DNA of 64,000 nucleotides from Shinella sp. WSJ-2 (GTDB taxonomy: Bacteria; Pseudomonadota; Alphaproteobacteria; Rhizobiales; Rhizobiaceae). Shown one piece after another: positions 36,451-47,220 of the stretch. The DNA lies in the NCBI RefSeq assembly GCF_003432075.1, contig NZ_QWBU01000014.1, forward strand, positions 21,347 through 85,346, written 5' to 3'. Every line of letters begins with the position of its first letter. Positions within the stretch are counted from its first letter, which is position 1. The notes beneath the pieces are model-generated. The model searched no databases. It saw only the letters and a list, made by a program, of their open reading frames with translations, and was not told the DNA's origin. The translations under genes were made by a program, and so were the position numbers.

Positions 36451-37992
36451 ATGTTTGAAACACTCCAGGACCGCCTTGGCTCCATTCTGAATGGACTGAC
36501 AGGCCGTGGCGCGCTTTCCGAGGCGGATGTCGCCGCGGCGCTGCGCGAGGTCCGTCGTGCGCTTCTCGAAGCGGACGTGGCGCTGGAAGTGGTGCGTTCC
36601 TTCACCGATGCGGTGCGCGAAAAGGCCGTCGGCGCGGAAATCCTGAAGTCGATCAAGCCCGGCCAGATGGTCGTCAAGCTCGTGCATGACGAGCTGGTCG
36701 CCATGCTCGGCTCCGAGGGCGTGTCCATCGATCTCAACGCGCCCGCCCCCGTCGTCATCATGATGGTCGGTCTGCAGGGCTCGGGTAAGACGACCACGTC
36801 GGGCAAGATCGCCAACCGGCTGAAGACGCGCGAGAAGAAGAAGGTCCTGATGGCCTCGCTCGACACGCGCCGTCCGGCCGCGCAGGAGCAGCTGCGCCAG
36901 CTCGGCGTGCAGACCGGCATCGACACGCTGCCCATCATCGCCGGCCAGTCGCCGACCGATATCGCCGCGCGCGCCGTGCAGGCCGCCAAGCTCGGCGGCC
37001 ACGATGTCGTCATCCTCGACACTGCCGGCCGCACCCATATCGACGAGCCGCTGATGATCGAGATGGCGGAGATCAAGCGGAAGTCCAATCCGCATGAAAT
37101 CCTGCTCGTTGCCGATGCGCTGACCGGTCAGGACGCCGTCAACCTCGCCCGCAATTTCGACGACCGCGTCGGTATCACCGGCCTCGTGCTGACCCGCATG
37201 GACGGCGACGGCCGCGGCGGTGCCGCCCTTTCGATGCGCGCCGTCACCGGCAAGCCGATCAAGTTGATCGGCGTCGGCGAGAAGATGGGCGAGCTCGAAG
37301 AGTTCCACCCCCGCCGCGTCGCCGACCGCATCCTCGGCATGGGCGACATCGTCTCGCTCGTCGAGAAGGCGGCGGAAAATATCGACGCCGAGAAGGCGGC
37401 CGCCATGGCCGCCAAGATGGCCAAGGGCAAGTTCGACCTGAACGACCTCGCCGACCAGCTGCGCCAGATGCAGAAGATGGGCGGGATGGGCGGCATCATG
37501 GGCCTGATGCCCGGCATGGCCGGCATGAAGGACAAGATGTCGGCCGCCGGCCTCGACGACAAATTGTTCGGTCGCCAGATCGCCATCATCAATTCGATGA
37601 CCAAGGCCGAGCGCGCCAATCCCGACCTGCTCAAGCATTCCCGCAAGAAGCGCATCGCCGCCGGCTCCGGAACCGATGCCGCCGACATCAACAAGCTTCT
37701 GAAGATGCACCGCCAGATGGCGGACATGATGAAGATGATGGGCGGCAAGAAGGGCGGCATGATGAAGCAGATGATGGGCGGTCTTGCGAGCAAGATGGGC
37801 CTTGGCGGCGGCATGGGCGGCATGCCGGATCTGTCCAGCATGGACCCCAAGCAGCTCGAAGCGCTGGCCAAGCAGGCGGAAGCCGCGGGCATCAAGCCTG
37901 GCAGCCTGCCGGGTCTCGGTGGCGGCGGTCTGCGCCTGCCCGGTCTCGGCGGCGGGCTTCCGGGCCTGCCCGGCCTGCCGAAGAAGAAGTGA
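36451..37992 (+). CDS. ffh: Signal recognition particle protein Ffh
   Basis: GTPase of the SRP that binds signal sequences on ribosomes. The 513-residue product has the N domain (MFETLQDRLGSILNGLTGRG), G domain with P-loop GLQGSGKTTTSGKIA, DTRRPAAQEQL, DTAGRTHID and TRMDGDGRGGA, and the methionine-rich M domain from about residue 300. The C-terminus after residue 420 is extended with Gly/Met/Leu-rich sequence (MGGKKGGMMKQMMGG, LPGLGGGG, LPGLPGLPKKK), typical of alphaproteobacterial Ffh. GAAGGA precedes ATG 36451. It heads the ffh-chorismate mutase-rpsP unit. No SRP RNA (ffs) gene was found nearby. Confidence 0.97.
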   Translation: MFETLQDRLGSILNGLTGRGALSEADVAAALREVRRALLEADVALEVVRSFTDAVREKAVGAEILKSIKPGQMVVKLVHDELVAMLGSEGVSIDLNAPAPVVIMMVGLQGSGKTTTSGKIANRLKTREKKKVLMASLDTRRPAAQEQLRQLGVQTGIDTLPIIAGQSPTDIAARAVQAAKLGGHDVVILDTAGRTHIDEPLMIEMAEIKRKSNPHEILLVADALTGQDAVNLARNFDDRVGITGLVLTRMDGDGRGGAALSMRAVTGKPIKLIGVGEKMGELEEFHPRRVADRILGMGDIVSLVEKAAENIDAEKAAAMAAKMAKGKFDLNDLADQLRQMQKMGGMGGIMGLMPGMAGMKDKMSAAGLDDKLFGRQIAIINSMTKAERANPDLLKHSRKKRIAAGSGTDAADINKLLKMHRQMADMMKMMGGKKGGMMKQMMGGLASKMGLGGGMGGMPDLSSMDPKQLEALAKQAEAAGIKPGSLPGLGGGGLRLPGLGGGLPGLPGLPKKK

Positions 37993-38003
37993 GGGGCTGA
38001 ACC

Positions 38004-38330
38004 ATGGCGATCGATCCCAAGGTCAGGGAACAACTGGGTCAATACCGGCAGTCGATCGACAATATCGACGCTGCCCTTGTGCATATGCTTGCCGAACGCT
38101 TCCGCTGCACCCAGGCGGTGGGCGTGCTGAAGGCGACGCATGAACTGCCGCCGGCAGATCCGGCGCGCGAGGAATACCAGATCGAGCGCCTTCGCCGCCT
38201 GGCGAAGGATGCCAATCTGGATCCGGATTTCGCGGAGAAGTTTTTGAACTTCATCATCCGCGAGGTGATCCGGCACCATGAAGCCATTGCCGCTGAACAC
38301 AGCGGCGCAAACCAGAACAGCCCCGCCTAA
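38004..38330 (+). CDS. Chorismate mutase (AroQ class)
   Basis: All-helical enzyme that turns chorismate into prephenate for Phe and Tyr synthesis. The 108-residue product covers one AroQ domain: [34 protein letters not shown] holds the first helix with the active-site Arg and the Arg-Lys pair region, and [38 protein letters not shown] matches the second and third helices. It lies 11 bp after ffh and 38 bp before rpsP, an order conserved in rhizobia. A pericyclic role in salicylate or other side pathways is possible but less likely. Confidence 0.93.
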   Translation: MAIDPKVREQLGQYRQSIDNIDAALVHMLAERFRCTQAVGVLKATHELPPADPAREEYQIERLRRLAKDANLDPDFAEKFLNFIIREVIRHHEAIAAEHSGANQNSPA

Positions 38331-38368
38331 ACCAAGGCGCGGGTTCACCACATCCAAGGAGTAATGAC

Positions 38369-38734
38369 ATGTCCCTGAAAATTCGTCTCGCCCGCGGTGG
38401 CTCCAAGAAGCGTCCGTACTACCAGATCGTCGTTGCCGACGCCCGCTCGCCGCGTGACGGCCGCTTCCTGGAGAAGCTCGGCGCCTGGAACCCGATGCTC
38501 GGCAAGGACGACGCAAACCGCGTGCAGATCGACGCCGACCGCGCCAAGGAATGGCTCGCCAAGGGCGCCCAGCCGACGGATCGCGTTGCCCGCTTCCTCG
38601 ACGAAGCCGGCGTTCTGAAGCGTGACGCCCGCTCCAACCCGACCAAGGCGAAGCCGGGCAAGAAGGCGCTTGAGCGCGCCGCCGAGAAGAAGCAGAAGGA
38701 AGAAGACGCCGCTGCTGCCGCCGCTGGCGAATAA
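38369..38734 (+). CDS. rpsP: 30S ribosomal protein S16
   Basis: Early-assembly protein of the small ribosomal subunit. The 121-residue product begins [42 protein letters not shown] (in the order [20 protein letters not shown] and [16 protein letters not shown]), the universal S16 core. A Lys/Ala/Glu-rich C-terminal extension of about 35 residues ([24 protein letters not shown]) follows, as in other alphaproteobacteria. AAGGAG precedes ATG 38369. A strong terminator lies between it and rimM. Confidence 0.98.
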   Translation: MSLKIRLARGGSKKRPYYQIVVADARSPRDGRFLEKLGAWNPMLGKDDANRVQIDADRAKEWLAKGAQPTDRVARFLDEAGVLKRDARSNPTKAKPGKKALERAAEKKQKEEDAAAAAAGE

Positions 38735-38759
38735 TCCGCCCGTATAATCCTTTCCGAAG

Positions 38760-38790
38760 ACGGGCGGCGTGTCTCATGCCGCCCGTTTTC
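38760..38790 (+). terminator. Terminator between rpsP and rimM
   Basis: ACGGGCGGC (38760-38768) pairs perfectly with GCCGCCCGT (38778-38786), followed by TTTT. It probably separates ffh-rpsP from rimM-trmD, or acts partially within the operon. Confidence 0.85.
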
Positions 38791-38893
38791 ATTTGCGTCA
38801 GCCCCGGCTGCTCACGCACTTTTGCTGGAATTGCTCTAGGAGCCTCGGCCGAGACGTCGTATGAGGCTCCTCACGAACGCTCGGAACGAAACC

Positions 38894-39469
38894 ATGGCGA
38901 AACTGGAAAATCCCGTCCTCATGGGCACGATCGGCGCGGCCCAGGGCCTGCGCGGCGAAGTCCGTGTGAAATCCTTCACGATCGACCCGACGGCGATCGG
39001 CGACTACGGCCATCTGCACACAGCAGACGGCCGCTCCTTCGAGGTGCTGGAAGTGCGCGAGGCGAAGAACGTCGTCGTCGTGCGGTTCCGCGGTGTCAAC
39101 GACCGCAACGCTGCCGAGGCGCTCACCGGTACCGACCTCTATATCGAACGCGAAAACCTGCCGGATGACGAGCTGGACGAGGACGAATTCTTCTATGCCG
39201 ATCTCGAAGGGTTGGAGGCCGTCGACACGCAGGGCCGCAGCCATGGCACGGTGACCGGCATCTTCGATTTCGGCGCGGGCGATCTTCTCGAGCTCAAAGG
39301 CCCCGGCAAGCGGCCGGTGCTCATTCCCTTCTCCGAAGCCGCCGTGCTGGAAATCGACGTCGAGGGCGGACGCCTCGTCATCGATGCGATCGCCGCCGGC
39401 CTCGAGGAAGAAGAGCAGAATGGTCCCGGCAGCCGGCGCCGCCGTCCACCGGAAGACGACGGGGACTGA
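38894..39469 (+). CDS. rimM: Ribosome maturation factor RimM
   Basis: Assists 30S maturation, binding S19. The 191-residue product has the RimM N-domain ([25 protein letters not shown]) and the PRC-barrel C-domain ([40 protein letters not shown] and [18 protein letters not shown]). A charged disordered tail ([25 protein letters not shown]) ends the protein. ATG 38894 is preferred over an upstream in-frame start at 38861 because it matches the family N-terminus. trmD begins one base after its stop. Confidence 0.95.
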   Translation: MAKLENPVLMGTIGAAQGLRGEVRVKSFTIDPTAIGDYGHLHTADGRSFEVLEVREAKNVVVVRFRGVNDRNAAEALTGTDLYIERENLPDDELDEDEFFYADLEGLEAVDTQGRSHGTVTGIFDFGAGDLLELKGPGKRPVLIPFSEAAVLEIDVEGGRLVIDAIAAGLEEEEQNGPGSRRRRPPEDDGD

Positions 39470-39470
39470 T

Positions 39471-40163
39471 TTGGCTTTCCGCGCCACCATCCTGACGCTC
39501 TATCCGGAAATGTTTCCCGGCCTGCTCGGTCAGTCGCTCTCGGGAAAGGCGCTTTCGCGCGGCGACTGGGCGCTCGATTGCGTGCAGATCCGCGATTTCA
39601 CCACCGACCGCCACCGCACCGTCGACGACACGCCGGCTGGCGGCGGCGCCGGCATGGTGCTGAAGCCGGATGTGCTGGCCAGGGCGATCGATCATGCGTC
39701 GGAAGGCGACAACCGTCCGCGCCTGCTGATGAGCCCGCGCGGCAAGCCACTGACGCAGCAGCGGGTTCGCGAATTGGCGGCCGGCGAGGGCGTCATCGTG
39801 GTCTGTGGCCGTTTCGAGGGTGTCGACCAGCGGGTCATCGATGGACGCCAGCTCGAAGAGGTGTCGATTGGCGACTATATCCTCTCCGGCGGAGAGCCGG
39901 CGGCGATGATCCTCCTCGATGCCATCGTGCGTATCCTGCCCGGCGTGATGGGCAATGCGCTCTCGGGCGAGCATGAGAGTTTTGAAGGCGGGTTGCTGGA
40001 GCATCCGCACTATACGCGCCCGCAGGTCTGGGAAGGCCGCGAAATTCCCGGTGTGCTCACCTCGGGCAATCACGCGGCCATCGAACGGTGGCGGCGGGAA
40101 GAAGCCGAGGCCCTCACACGCGCCCGCCGGCCCGACCTGCTGTCTCAGCCGGTTACGAAATAA
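39471..40163 (+). CDS. trmD: tRNA (guanine37-N1)-methyltransferase
   Basis: SPOUT-fold enzyme that methylates G37 in tRNA, preventing frameshifts. The 230-residue product has the knot region with [59 protein letters not shown] and [15 protein letters not shown], all catalytic or SAM-binding. The start is TTG 39471 ([17 protein letters not shown]); no ATG lies in frame between it and the rimM stop. Its 3' end overlaps the convergent TSUP gene by 19 bp. Confidence 0.95.
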   Translation: MAFRATILTLYPEMFPGLLGQSLSGKALSRGDWALDCVQIRDFTTDRHRTVDDTPAGGGAGMVLKPDVLARAIDHASEGDNRPRLLMSPRGKPLTQQRVRELAAGEGVIVVCGRFEGVDQRVIDGRQLEEVSIGDYILSGGEPAAMILLDAIVRILPGVMGNALSGEHESFEGGLLEHPHYTRPQVWEGREIPGVLTSGNHAAIERWRREEAEALTRARRPDLLSQPVTK

Positions 40164-40891
40164 TAGATCGTGAGCGCGATACCGACCGCGACTACCAGGC
40201 CGCGGATGACCGGCTGCGGCACGCGCCGCGCCGCCCAGACGCCGGACCAGCCGCCGAGCGCGCCGGCCGGCACCATGACGGCGGCCTGCGGCCAGCCGAC
40301 GACCTTGCCGCTGGCGAAGACGACGATGGCGACGCCCGCGATGACGACGGCCAGAAAATTCTTCAGCGCGTTGAGCCGGTGATAATCGCCACCCTTTGTG
40401 AGGCCGAGAACGGCGAGCATCATGATGCCCATACCGGCGCCGAAGAAGCCGCCATAGATCGAGGTGACGAACTGGCCGGCGAGGCCGAGCGGCGAAACCG
40501 GCGTTTCGGCATGCAGCGTCTTCGGCTTGAGATAGGGGCCGGCGGCGAAGATGATGGTCGCAGCCAGCAGCAACCAGGGCACTAGCGCGCGGAAGGACGG
40601 ATTGTCGAGCGATAGTAGCAGGAGCGCGCCGGCAAGGCCGCCGACGAGCGACAGCGCGCCGAGCAGGGACGCTTCCTTCCAGTCCGCCTTGATCTCTTTG
40701 GCATAGGCGAGCGAGGAGGTGACGTAGCCGGGGAACTGCGTGATGGAGGAGGTGGCATTGGCGACGATCGGCGGCAGGCCGGTCAGCGTCATGGCGCCGA
40801 AGGTGAGGAAGGTGCCGCCGCCGGCAATGGCATTGACCACGCCGGAGAGATAGCCAGCGGCAAACAGTAAAATGGCATCGGCAAAGGTCAT
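40145..40891 (-). CDS. TSUP family transporter (TauE/SafE)
   Basis: Inner-membrane permease of 248 residues with about eight hydrophobic segments in two repeats, including the family motifs [29 protein letters not shown] and [22 protein letters not shown]. Members export or take up sulfonates and other organosulfur or C2 anions; the substrate here is unknown. ATG 40889-40891 has GAGGAG seven bases upstream, favouring it over an earlier in-frame start at 40915. It is inserted head-to-head between trmD and rplS, which are adjacent in many bacteria. Confidence 0.9.
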   Translation of the reverse strand: MTFADAILLFAAGYLSGVVNAIAGGGTFLTFGAMTLTGLPPIVANATSSITQFPGYVTSSLAYAKEIKADWKEASLLGALSLVGGLAGALLLLSLDNPSFRALVPWLLLAATIIFAAGPYLKPKTLHAETPVSPLGLAGQFVTSIYGGFFGAGMGIMMLAVLGLTKGGDYHRLNALKNFLAVVIAGVAIVVFASGKVVGWPQAAVMVPAGALGGWSGVWAARRVPQPVIRGLVVAVGIALTIYYFVTG

Positions 40892-41194
40892 GGCACTCCT
40901 CGCGGCAACGGCCATCGGCCGCTGTCTCCTCCTGCAAAGCGTGATATCGTGGTGCTACGAGGCCGGCAAGGCCGGAAAAACCGCCATTCCCGGTCGGATT
41001 CTTTTGTCTTGAGGGGATGACAAACGGCTTTACCTGGTGTATTGGCCCGCACGGATTTGGGATTACCCAGCCGACCTGCAAGCAAAGAATGGCGTACCCG
41101 CTCCGTCCGGCAACGGACTACCCTCACGAGGCGTGACCTCCAAGGCGATCGTCGAGCGCTCTGGCTGTTTCAGAAAAACCGAAGGTTTAGACCG
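40892..41194. other. Intergenic region between TSUP gene and rplS
   Basis: These 303 bp should hold the divergent promoters of the TSUP gene and rplS. No convincing -35/-10 pair, ribosomal-protein leader structure or operator was recognised. Confidence 0.4.
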
Positions 41195-41731
41195 ATGAAC
41201 ATCATCCAGCAGCTCGAAGCCGAACAGGCCGCGAAAATCGAAGCCAAGCGCCAGCTCCCGGAATTCTCCCCGGGCGACACCGTCCGCGTCAACGTGCGCG
41301 TCACGGAAGGCTCGCGTACCCGCGTACAGGCCTATGAAGGCGTCTGCATCGCCCGTTCCGGCGGCGGCATCAACGAAAGCTTCACCGTCCGCAAGATCTC
41401 CTACGGCGAAGGCGTCGAGCGCGTATTCCCGGTTTACTCGCCGCTCGTCGAAGGCGTCGAAGTCGTCCGCCGCGGTAAGGTCCGCCGCGCCAAGCTCTAC
41501 TACCTGCGCGATCGTCGCGGCAAGTCGGCTCGTATCATCGAGAACACCGGCACGCGCGCCCGCAAGCTGAACGACGCCGAGCGCGCCGCCGTTGCCGAGG
41601 AAAAGGCACGTCTGGAAGCCGAGAAGGTCGCAGCCGCCCAGGCTCTCGCCGCTGAAAAGGCTGCAGCCGAAGCTGCCGAGAAGGCCGCTGCCGCCGAAGC
41701 CGCAAAGGCTGCTGAAGCCGCCGCCGAATAA
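41195..41731 (+). CDS. rplS: 50S ribosomal protein L19
   Basis: Large-subunit protein at the 30S-50S interface. The 178-residue product has the L19 core ([67 protein letters not shown]) in the first 125 residues, then an Ala/Glu/Lys-rich helical tail of about 50 residues ([18 protein letters not shown]) that is absent from the roughly 115-residue E. coli protein but usual in Rhizobiales. ATG 41195 fits the conserved [11 protein letters not shown] start. A strong terminator follows. Confidence 0.97.
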   Translation: MNIIQQLEAEQAAKIEAKRQLPEFSPGDTVRVNVRVTEGSRTRVQAYEGVCIARSGGGINESFTVRKISYGEGVERVFPVYSPLVEGVEVVRRGKVRRAKLYYLRDRRGKSARIIENTGTRARKLNDAERAAVAEEKARLEAEKVAAAQALAAEKAAAEAAEKAAAAEAAKAAEAAAE

Positions 41732-41757
41732 TCCGGCAGTCGCATTCAGGGATTTCG

Positions 41758-41791
41758 AAGCCGTCGGCCCTGGCCGGCGGCTTTTTGTTTT
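41758..41791 (+). terminator. Terminator of rplS
   Basis: AAGCCGTCGGCC pairs with GGCCGGCGGCTT (41772-41783, one G-U), followed by TTTGTTTT. Confidence 0.85.
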
Positions 41792-41881
41792 ACGGAAAAG
41801 CCTTTGCGCGCGAGTGTCGTGCTTGCTTCACCGCCTGAACCTGTGACAGTGTTCCGCCGCCACAATCAGGAGCATATTTTG

Positions 41882-42679
41882 ATGTTTTCCCGCCGCACCG
41901 TTCTTGCAGGCCTCGTCGCCGCTGCCCTCATGCCCGTCGCCGCCATGGCTTCGGATCTGCCCGATCTCGCAGGCAAGTCCGTCGTCGTCGTCACGGAGAA
42001 CGCTTATCCGCCGCTGCAGTTCGTCGACCCCAAGACCGGCAACCAGATCGGCTGGGAATATGATGCGATGAACGAGATCGCCAAGCGGCTGAACTTCAAG
42101 GTCGAGTACCAGAATACCTCCTGGGACGCGATGATCCAGGCCGTCTCCGACAACCAGTACAATATCGGCATGACGGGCATCACCATCAAGGACGACCGCA
42201 AGGAGAAGGTCGACTTCTCCGACCCCTACATGCGTTCGCAGCAGTTCATGCTGGTGCGCGCCGATGAAAACCGGTTCACGGATGCCAAGACCTTCGGCGC
42301 CTTCAAGGACGGCCTGATCGCCGCCCAGCCGGGCACCTCGCCCTTCTACACCGCCGTCTACGAAATCCTCGACGGCAATGAACAGAACCCGCGCATAAAG
42401 CTGTTCGAGACGTTCGGCGCGACCGTGCAGGCCTTGCAGGCCGGCGACGTCGATCTGGTGCTCACCGACAGCGTCGCGGCCAAGGGTTATGTCGATGCCT
42501 CCGGCGGCAAGCTGAAGGTCGTCGGCGGCCCGCTCGGCACGGAAGATTTCGGCTTCATCTTCCCCAAGGGCTCCGACCTCGTCGCGCCGATCAATGCGGC
42601 GATTGCAGCCCTCAAGGCGGATGGCACGCTGGACGCGCTGAACAAGAAGTGGTTCCTCGATTACAAGATGGGTCAGTGA
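41882..42679 (+). CDS. Amino-acid ABC transporter substrate-binding protein
   Basis: Periplasmic binding protein of 265 residues, family 3 (polar amino acids). It has a signal peptide with a twin-Arg-like start ([23 protein letters not shown]) cut after AMA near residue 23, then [39 protein letters not shown], the ligand-binding start of this family, and [16 protein letters not shown] plus [17 protein letters not shown] at the end. AGGAG lies upstream of ATG 41882. The permease gene follows after 9 bp. No ATPase gene is present here. Confidence 0.93.
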   Translation: MFSRRTVLAGLVAAALMPVAAMASDLPDLAGKSVVVVTENAYPPLQFVDPKTGNQIGWEYDAMNEIAKRLNFKVEYQNTSWDAMIQAVSDNQYNIGMTGITIKDDRKEKVDFSDPYMRSQQFMLVRADENRFTDAKTFGAFKDGLIAAQPGTSPFYTAVYEILDGNEQNPRIKLFETFGATVQALQAGDVDLVLTDSVAAKGYVDASGGKLKVVGGPLGTEDFGFIFPKGSDLVAPINAAIAALKADGTLDALNKKWFLDYKMGQ

Positions 42680-42688
42680 CGGGCGGTC

Positions 42689-43495
42689 ATGGCTCCCGTT
42701 TCGTCTGACGCCGGCAAGGGCGACTATCCCTGGTGGCTGGTCGCGCTTGCGGCAATCGCGCTGGCGCTCGCTGGCGTCATCATTGCCAATGATCTCTACG
42801 CGCAGGTGTTCGGCGTCGTGCTGAAGGGGCTGTGGGTCACCATCTTCGTGACCCTCGTCGCCTTTGTACTCGCCACCGTGCTCGGCCTCGGCGTCGCCCT
42901 GATGGCGCTTTCGGAGCACAAGGCGCTGCGCCAGATCGCCCGCTTCTACACGGAGGTCATCCGTGGTGTGCCGATCCTGGTGCTCTTGTTCTATATCGCC
43001 TTCGTCGGCGCGCCGGCGCTGGTGGCGGTCATCAACTTTGTGATCAGCCCGCTGGTGTCCGCCGGCGCCATGGAACCCGTGTTGGTCCGCGATCTCTCTC
43101 TGATGTGGCGGGCGATCATCGCGCTGATGATCGGCTATTCCGCCTTCATCGCCGAGGTTTTTCGCGCGGGAATCCAGTCGGTCGACAAGGGGCAGGTGGA
43201 GGCGGCCAAGGCGCTTGGCCTGTCGCGCTTCCAGCGCTTCCGGCTCGTCGTATTCCCGCAGGCGGTGCGCGTCATCCTGCCGCCGCTCGGCAACGATTTC
43301 GTCGCGATGGTGAAGGATTCGTCCCTCGTCTCCGTGCTGGGGGTCGCCGACATCACGCAGATGGGCAAGGTCTATGCTTCCGGATCCTTCCGGTTCTTCG
43401 AGACCTATTCCATCGTCGCCTATGTCTATCTGATCCTCACCATCGGCCTGTCGCTGGGCCTACGCGGCCTCGAGCGGCGCATGCGGCGGACCTGA
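42689..43495 (+). CDS. Amino-acid ABC transporter permease
   Basis: Integral inner-membrane subunit of 268 residues of the HisM/GlnP type, with about five to six membrane spans and the EAA-loop GQVEAAKALGLSRFQRFRLVVFPQAVRVILPPLGNDF that contacts the ATPase. LGLGVALMALSEHKALRQIARFYTEVIRGVPILVLLFY is the family N-terminal signature. It follows the binding protein by 9 bp. The next gene is convergent, so the operon ends without an ATPase; the system must borrow one or have it elsewhere. Confidence 0.92.
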   Translation: MAPVSSDAGKGDYPWWLVALAAIALALAGVIIANDLYAQVFGVVLKGLWVTIFVTLVAFVLATVLGLGVALMALSEHKALRQIARFYTEVIRGVPILVLLFYIAFVGAPALVAVINFVISPLVSAGAMEPVLVRDLSLMWRAIIALMIGYSAFIAEVFRAGIQSVDKGQVEAAKALGLSRFQRFRLVVFPQAVRVILPPLGNDFVAMVKDSSLVSVLGVADITQMGKVYASGSFRFFETYSIVAYVYLILTIGLSLGLRGLERRMRRT

Positions 43496-43501
43496 CCCGC
43501 C

Positions 43502-45400
43502 TTACTGGCGGGCGAGGATGATCAGGCGGTCCGAAGCATCGAAGGACAGCTTCTCGGATTTCACCGGATTGACCACGACCCCACCCATGTTGCGTGGGTC
43601 GTTGCTGGATGTGGTCGCGCGGCTGTATCCGAGCGCCACTTCGCCGCGGATGAGGGCGGCGAGCGTGACGGTGTAGAAATTCACCGGCCGGTCGATGGCG
43701 ATATAGTCGGTGACCGGGCGCATGTAGATTTCCGAACCGTCCTCGTCGAGCAGCTCGTCGAAGATCTGCGCCATCAGCTCGTTTTCCGAGGCCTGCGCCA
43801 GCATGAGGCTGACCAGCTTGTTGCTGACGACGAAATCGTCGGCGCGGGTGACGGCGGCCAGGTTGCGGTTGCGCACGTCGATCATCTCGCTGACGATGCC
43901 GATATGCTGGTTGGCGGCATCGGCAATCTTGCGCAGCTGCAAGAGCGTCACCAGCGTCGTGGTGTCGGCCGGCTGCGGCGCCATGTCGTCGCTGTAGCCG
44001 AGCACCAGCACGTGATCGTAGGACGGCACATCCAGCGCATCGAGCGCCGCGCGGTTCGTCGTGTCGATGACGGTGCAGCGAACGGTAAGGTTTTCCTTGA
44101 GATAGGATAGCCCCTCGACAATCGTTTCGAGATCCGGCCGGTTGGCGGCGATCAGAAGTTCGGAGCCCGGCGCCACATAGCGCGACAGTTCCTGCGCGAT
44201 GATCGGTCCACGGCGATTCCATCCAAGCAGCAGCGTGCGTTCCGGCCCTTGCGTGCGCTGTACCGGCGGGCGCACGATTTCGCGATCCACCTCGAAATCG
44301 TCGGCGCGTAGTTTAATGGCGGCATCGTCCTCGGCAATCAGGATCGCTCGCTCGCCGGCGACAATGACGCGGTTGTTGGGCGGATTGAGATGCACGACGC
44401 CATCGAGGTCGCAGATGCCGATCAGCGTCGAGGTGTCGTAAGCCATCACGGCATGGCCGAAGGATTTGCCGACCAGTGCCGGCTGCTCGACGGCATAGAT
44501 TTCCGAGCCGTCGAAATCGAGCAGTTCCGTATAGACGGCCGAAAGGCCGGCCTGGCGCGAGGAACTGACGACGATGCGCGAGATCAGCTCGTCTGCCAGT
44601 ACCAACTGAAGCTCCGAACCGCCGACGATGCGGGCGACTTCCGCATTCTTGGCGTCTCGGATCTCGACGGCGATCTGGTAGGGCTCCCTGCGGCGGTCGG
44701 GATCGTTGACGAGCGCGAGCACGGTCTTGATGACCTCGGAATCGGCATAGTCGCTTTCCGGCGAGAGCACGACGATCGAGCGCGAGGCCTGCGGATTGAC
44801 GATGTTGACGTCGTAGAGATCGGTCGGATCGCCGCTGCGGCAGATGATGCGGGTGTTCCTGAGATCGGCGATCTTGTCGGCGATCTCATCCTCCATCTCC
44901 ACTTTGTCCTTGTTGGCCATGATGACGATGCGCGGGTTGCGCCGGCTCTCATTGGCGATGACCAGTTCGGAGATCACGTCGAAGATCGAGGGCGACCAGT
45001 TGAAGATTATCGTGTGGTCCTTCTCCAGCACATGCGAGCGGCCCTTGCGCAGCTCGTCCAGCTTCTCGTCGAGGCCGGAAGAGAGAACGCCGATCAGCGC
45101 GGAGAAAACGAAGATGCCGGCGACGGTGACGACGAGCGAGACGCCGCGGAAGCTCCAGCCCGCATCGCCGCCCATCGTGCCCGCATCCATGGTGCGCATC
45201 AGAGATTCCCACGCACCCTCGATGAAGGAGACGGGTGTGCCGCCCTCCTGCGCGATGCCGGTTATGGCGAGAAACAGGCCGGCGATGACGATGACCACCA
45301 GCGAGATCACGGCAAGCCAGCCGATCAGCGCGATCGGTCCCGCCGCCATGCTCTTGTCGAACTGGTAGCGCAGGCGGTCGCGCCAGGTAATCGTCTTCAT
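43502..45400 (-). CDS. CASTOR/POLLUX-related putative ion channel
   Basis: The 632-residue product has N-terminal membrane segments (PIALIGWLAVISLVVIVIAGLFLAI near residues 20-50 and FRGVSLVVTVAGIFVFSALIGVLSSGL near 83-110) with a pore-like loop WESLMRTMDAGTMGGDAGW between, and two RCK-like nucleotide-binding domains (HTIIFNWSPSIFDVISELVIA and RTLLLGWNRRGPIIAQEL). The loop lacks a TVGYGD filter and resembles the CASTOR/POLLUX (DMI1) type, channels that shape nuclear calcium signals in legume nodulation and Nod-independent symbiosis. Bacterial homologues are uncharacterised or sparsely studied; cation selectivity cannot be inferred. A ribosome site precedes ATG 45400. Confidence 0.85.
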   Translation of the reverse strand: MKTITWRDRLRYQFDKSMAAGPIALIGWLAVISLVVIVIAGLFLAITGIAQEGGTPVSFIEGAWESLMRTMDAGTMGGDAGWSFRGVSLVVTVAGIFVFSALIGVLSSGLDEKLDELRKGRSHVLEKDHTIIFNWSPSIFDVISELVIANESRRNPRIVIMANKDKVEMEDEIADKIADLRNTRIICRSGDPTDLYDVNIVNPQASRSIVVLSPESDYADSEVIKTVLALVNDPDRRREPYQIAVEIRDAKNAEVARIVGGSELQLVLADELISRIVVSSSRQAGLSAVYTELLDFDGSEIYAVEQPALVGKSFGHAVMAYDTSTLIGICDLDGVVHLNPPNNRVIVAGERAILIAEDDAAIKLRADDFEVDREIVRPPVQRTQGPERTLLLGWNRRGPIIAQELSRYVAPGSELLIAANRPDLETIVEGLSYLKENLTVRCTVIDTTNRAALDALDVPSYDHVLVLGYSDDMAPQPADTTTLVTLLQLRKIADAANQHIGIVSEMIDVRNRNLAAVTRADDFVVSNKLVSLMLAQASENELMAQIFDELLDEDGSEIYMRPVTDYIAIDRPVNFYTVTLAALIRGEVALGYSRATTSSNDPRNMGGVVVNPVKSEKLSFDASDRLIILARQ

Positions 45401-45522
45401 ATCTGTCCCCTAAACCGGTCCCTGCCGGATACGTCTATCGAGTGTCAAAAATTCGGGATGGCGGCAAGGAGGCGCGCTGGAAATTTTCGGAAGGAGCGTA
45501 AACGGCGATGCCTGCGGCCAAC

Positions 45523-45550
45523 TTGCCGCGCTGTCAAAAAATCGTTATAT
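45523..45550 (+). promoter_or_regulatory. Candidate leuC promoter
   Basis: TTGCCG (45523-45528), a 16-base spacer and TTATAT (45545-45550), about 195 bp before leuC. Confidence 0.45.
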
Positions 45551-45558
45551 GCGGGCAT

Positions 45559-45675
45559 ATGGAATCCAAGTTCGGATGCACGGAAAAGCATGTCGTCGTG
45601 CTGCAGGATCACAAGCGCCTGCCGGCACGCTTCTTTGCGCGCGTCTTCGGGGCGCTTATCAGCCTTCTATCCTGA
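45559..45675 (+). CDS. Possible small (leaderless) ORF in the leuC leader
   Basis: ATG 45559 opens a 38-codon frame reading MESKFGCTEKHVVVLQDHKR, then LPARFFARVFGALISLLS and TGA. Its start lies about eight bases after a candidate -10 box, so it could be translated without a leader. Leucines are present (six) but not in a run, so classic leucine attenuation is not supported, and no terminator hairpin was seen between it and leuC. I do not recognise the peptide. Confidence 0.25.
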   Translation: MESKFGCTEKHVVVLQDHKRLPARFFARVFGALISLLS

Positions 45676-45744
45676 TCGCTCGCGGTCCAGCAGCCTCGCG
45701 CTGTCGATTTCCCTTTCCCAAACATGCCAGACGGATGAAAAGCC

Positions 45745-47154
<1,410 letters not shown>

Positions 47155-47180
47155 TCACGGTTTCATTGCCGTAATTGCAG

Positions 47181-47213
47181 AAAGGCCGGGATTTCTCCCG
47201 GCCTTTTTGTTTC
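47181..47213. terminator. Bidirectional terminator between leuC and the MFS gene
   Basis: AAAGGCCGGGA pairs with TCCCGGCCTTT around TTTC, followed by TTTTTGTTT on plus and preceded by A-rich sequence that gives a weaker T-tail on minus. It lies between convergent stops. Confidence 0.85.
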
Positions 47214-47220
47214 CTGCCGT

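Larger units (their letters stand above)
45401..45744. other. Intergenic region between the channel gene and leuC
   Basis: It should contain the divergent promoters. On the plus strand TTGCCG/TTATAT (45523-45550) forms a candidate promoter. A 38-codon frame (45559-45675) follows directly. Nothing else was recognised. Confidence 0.5.
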
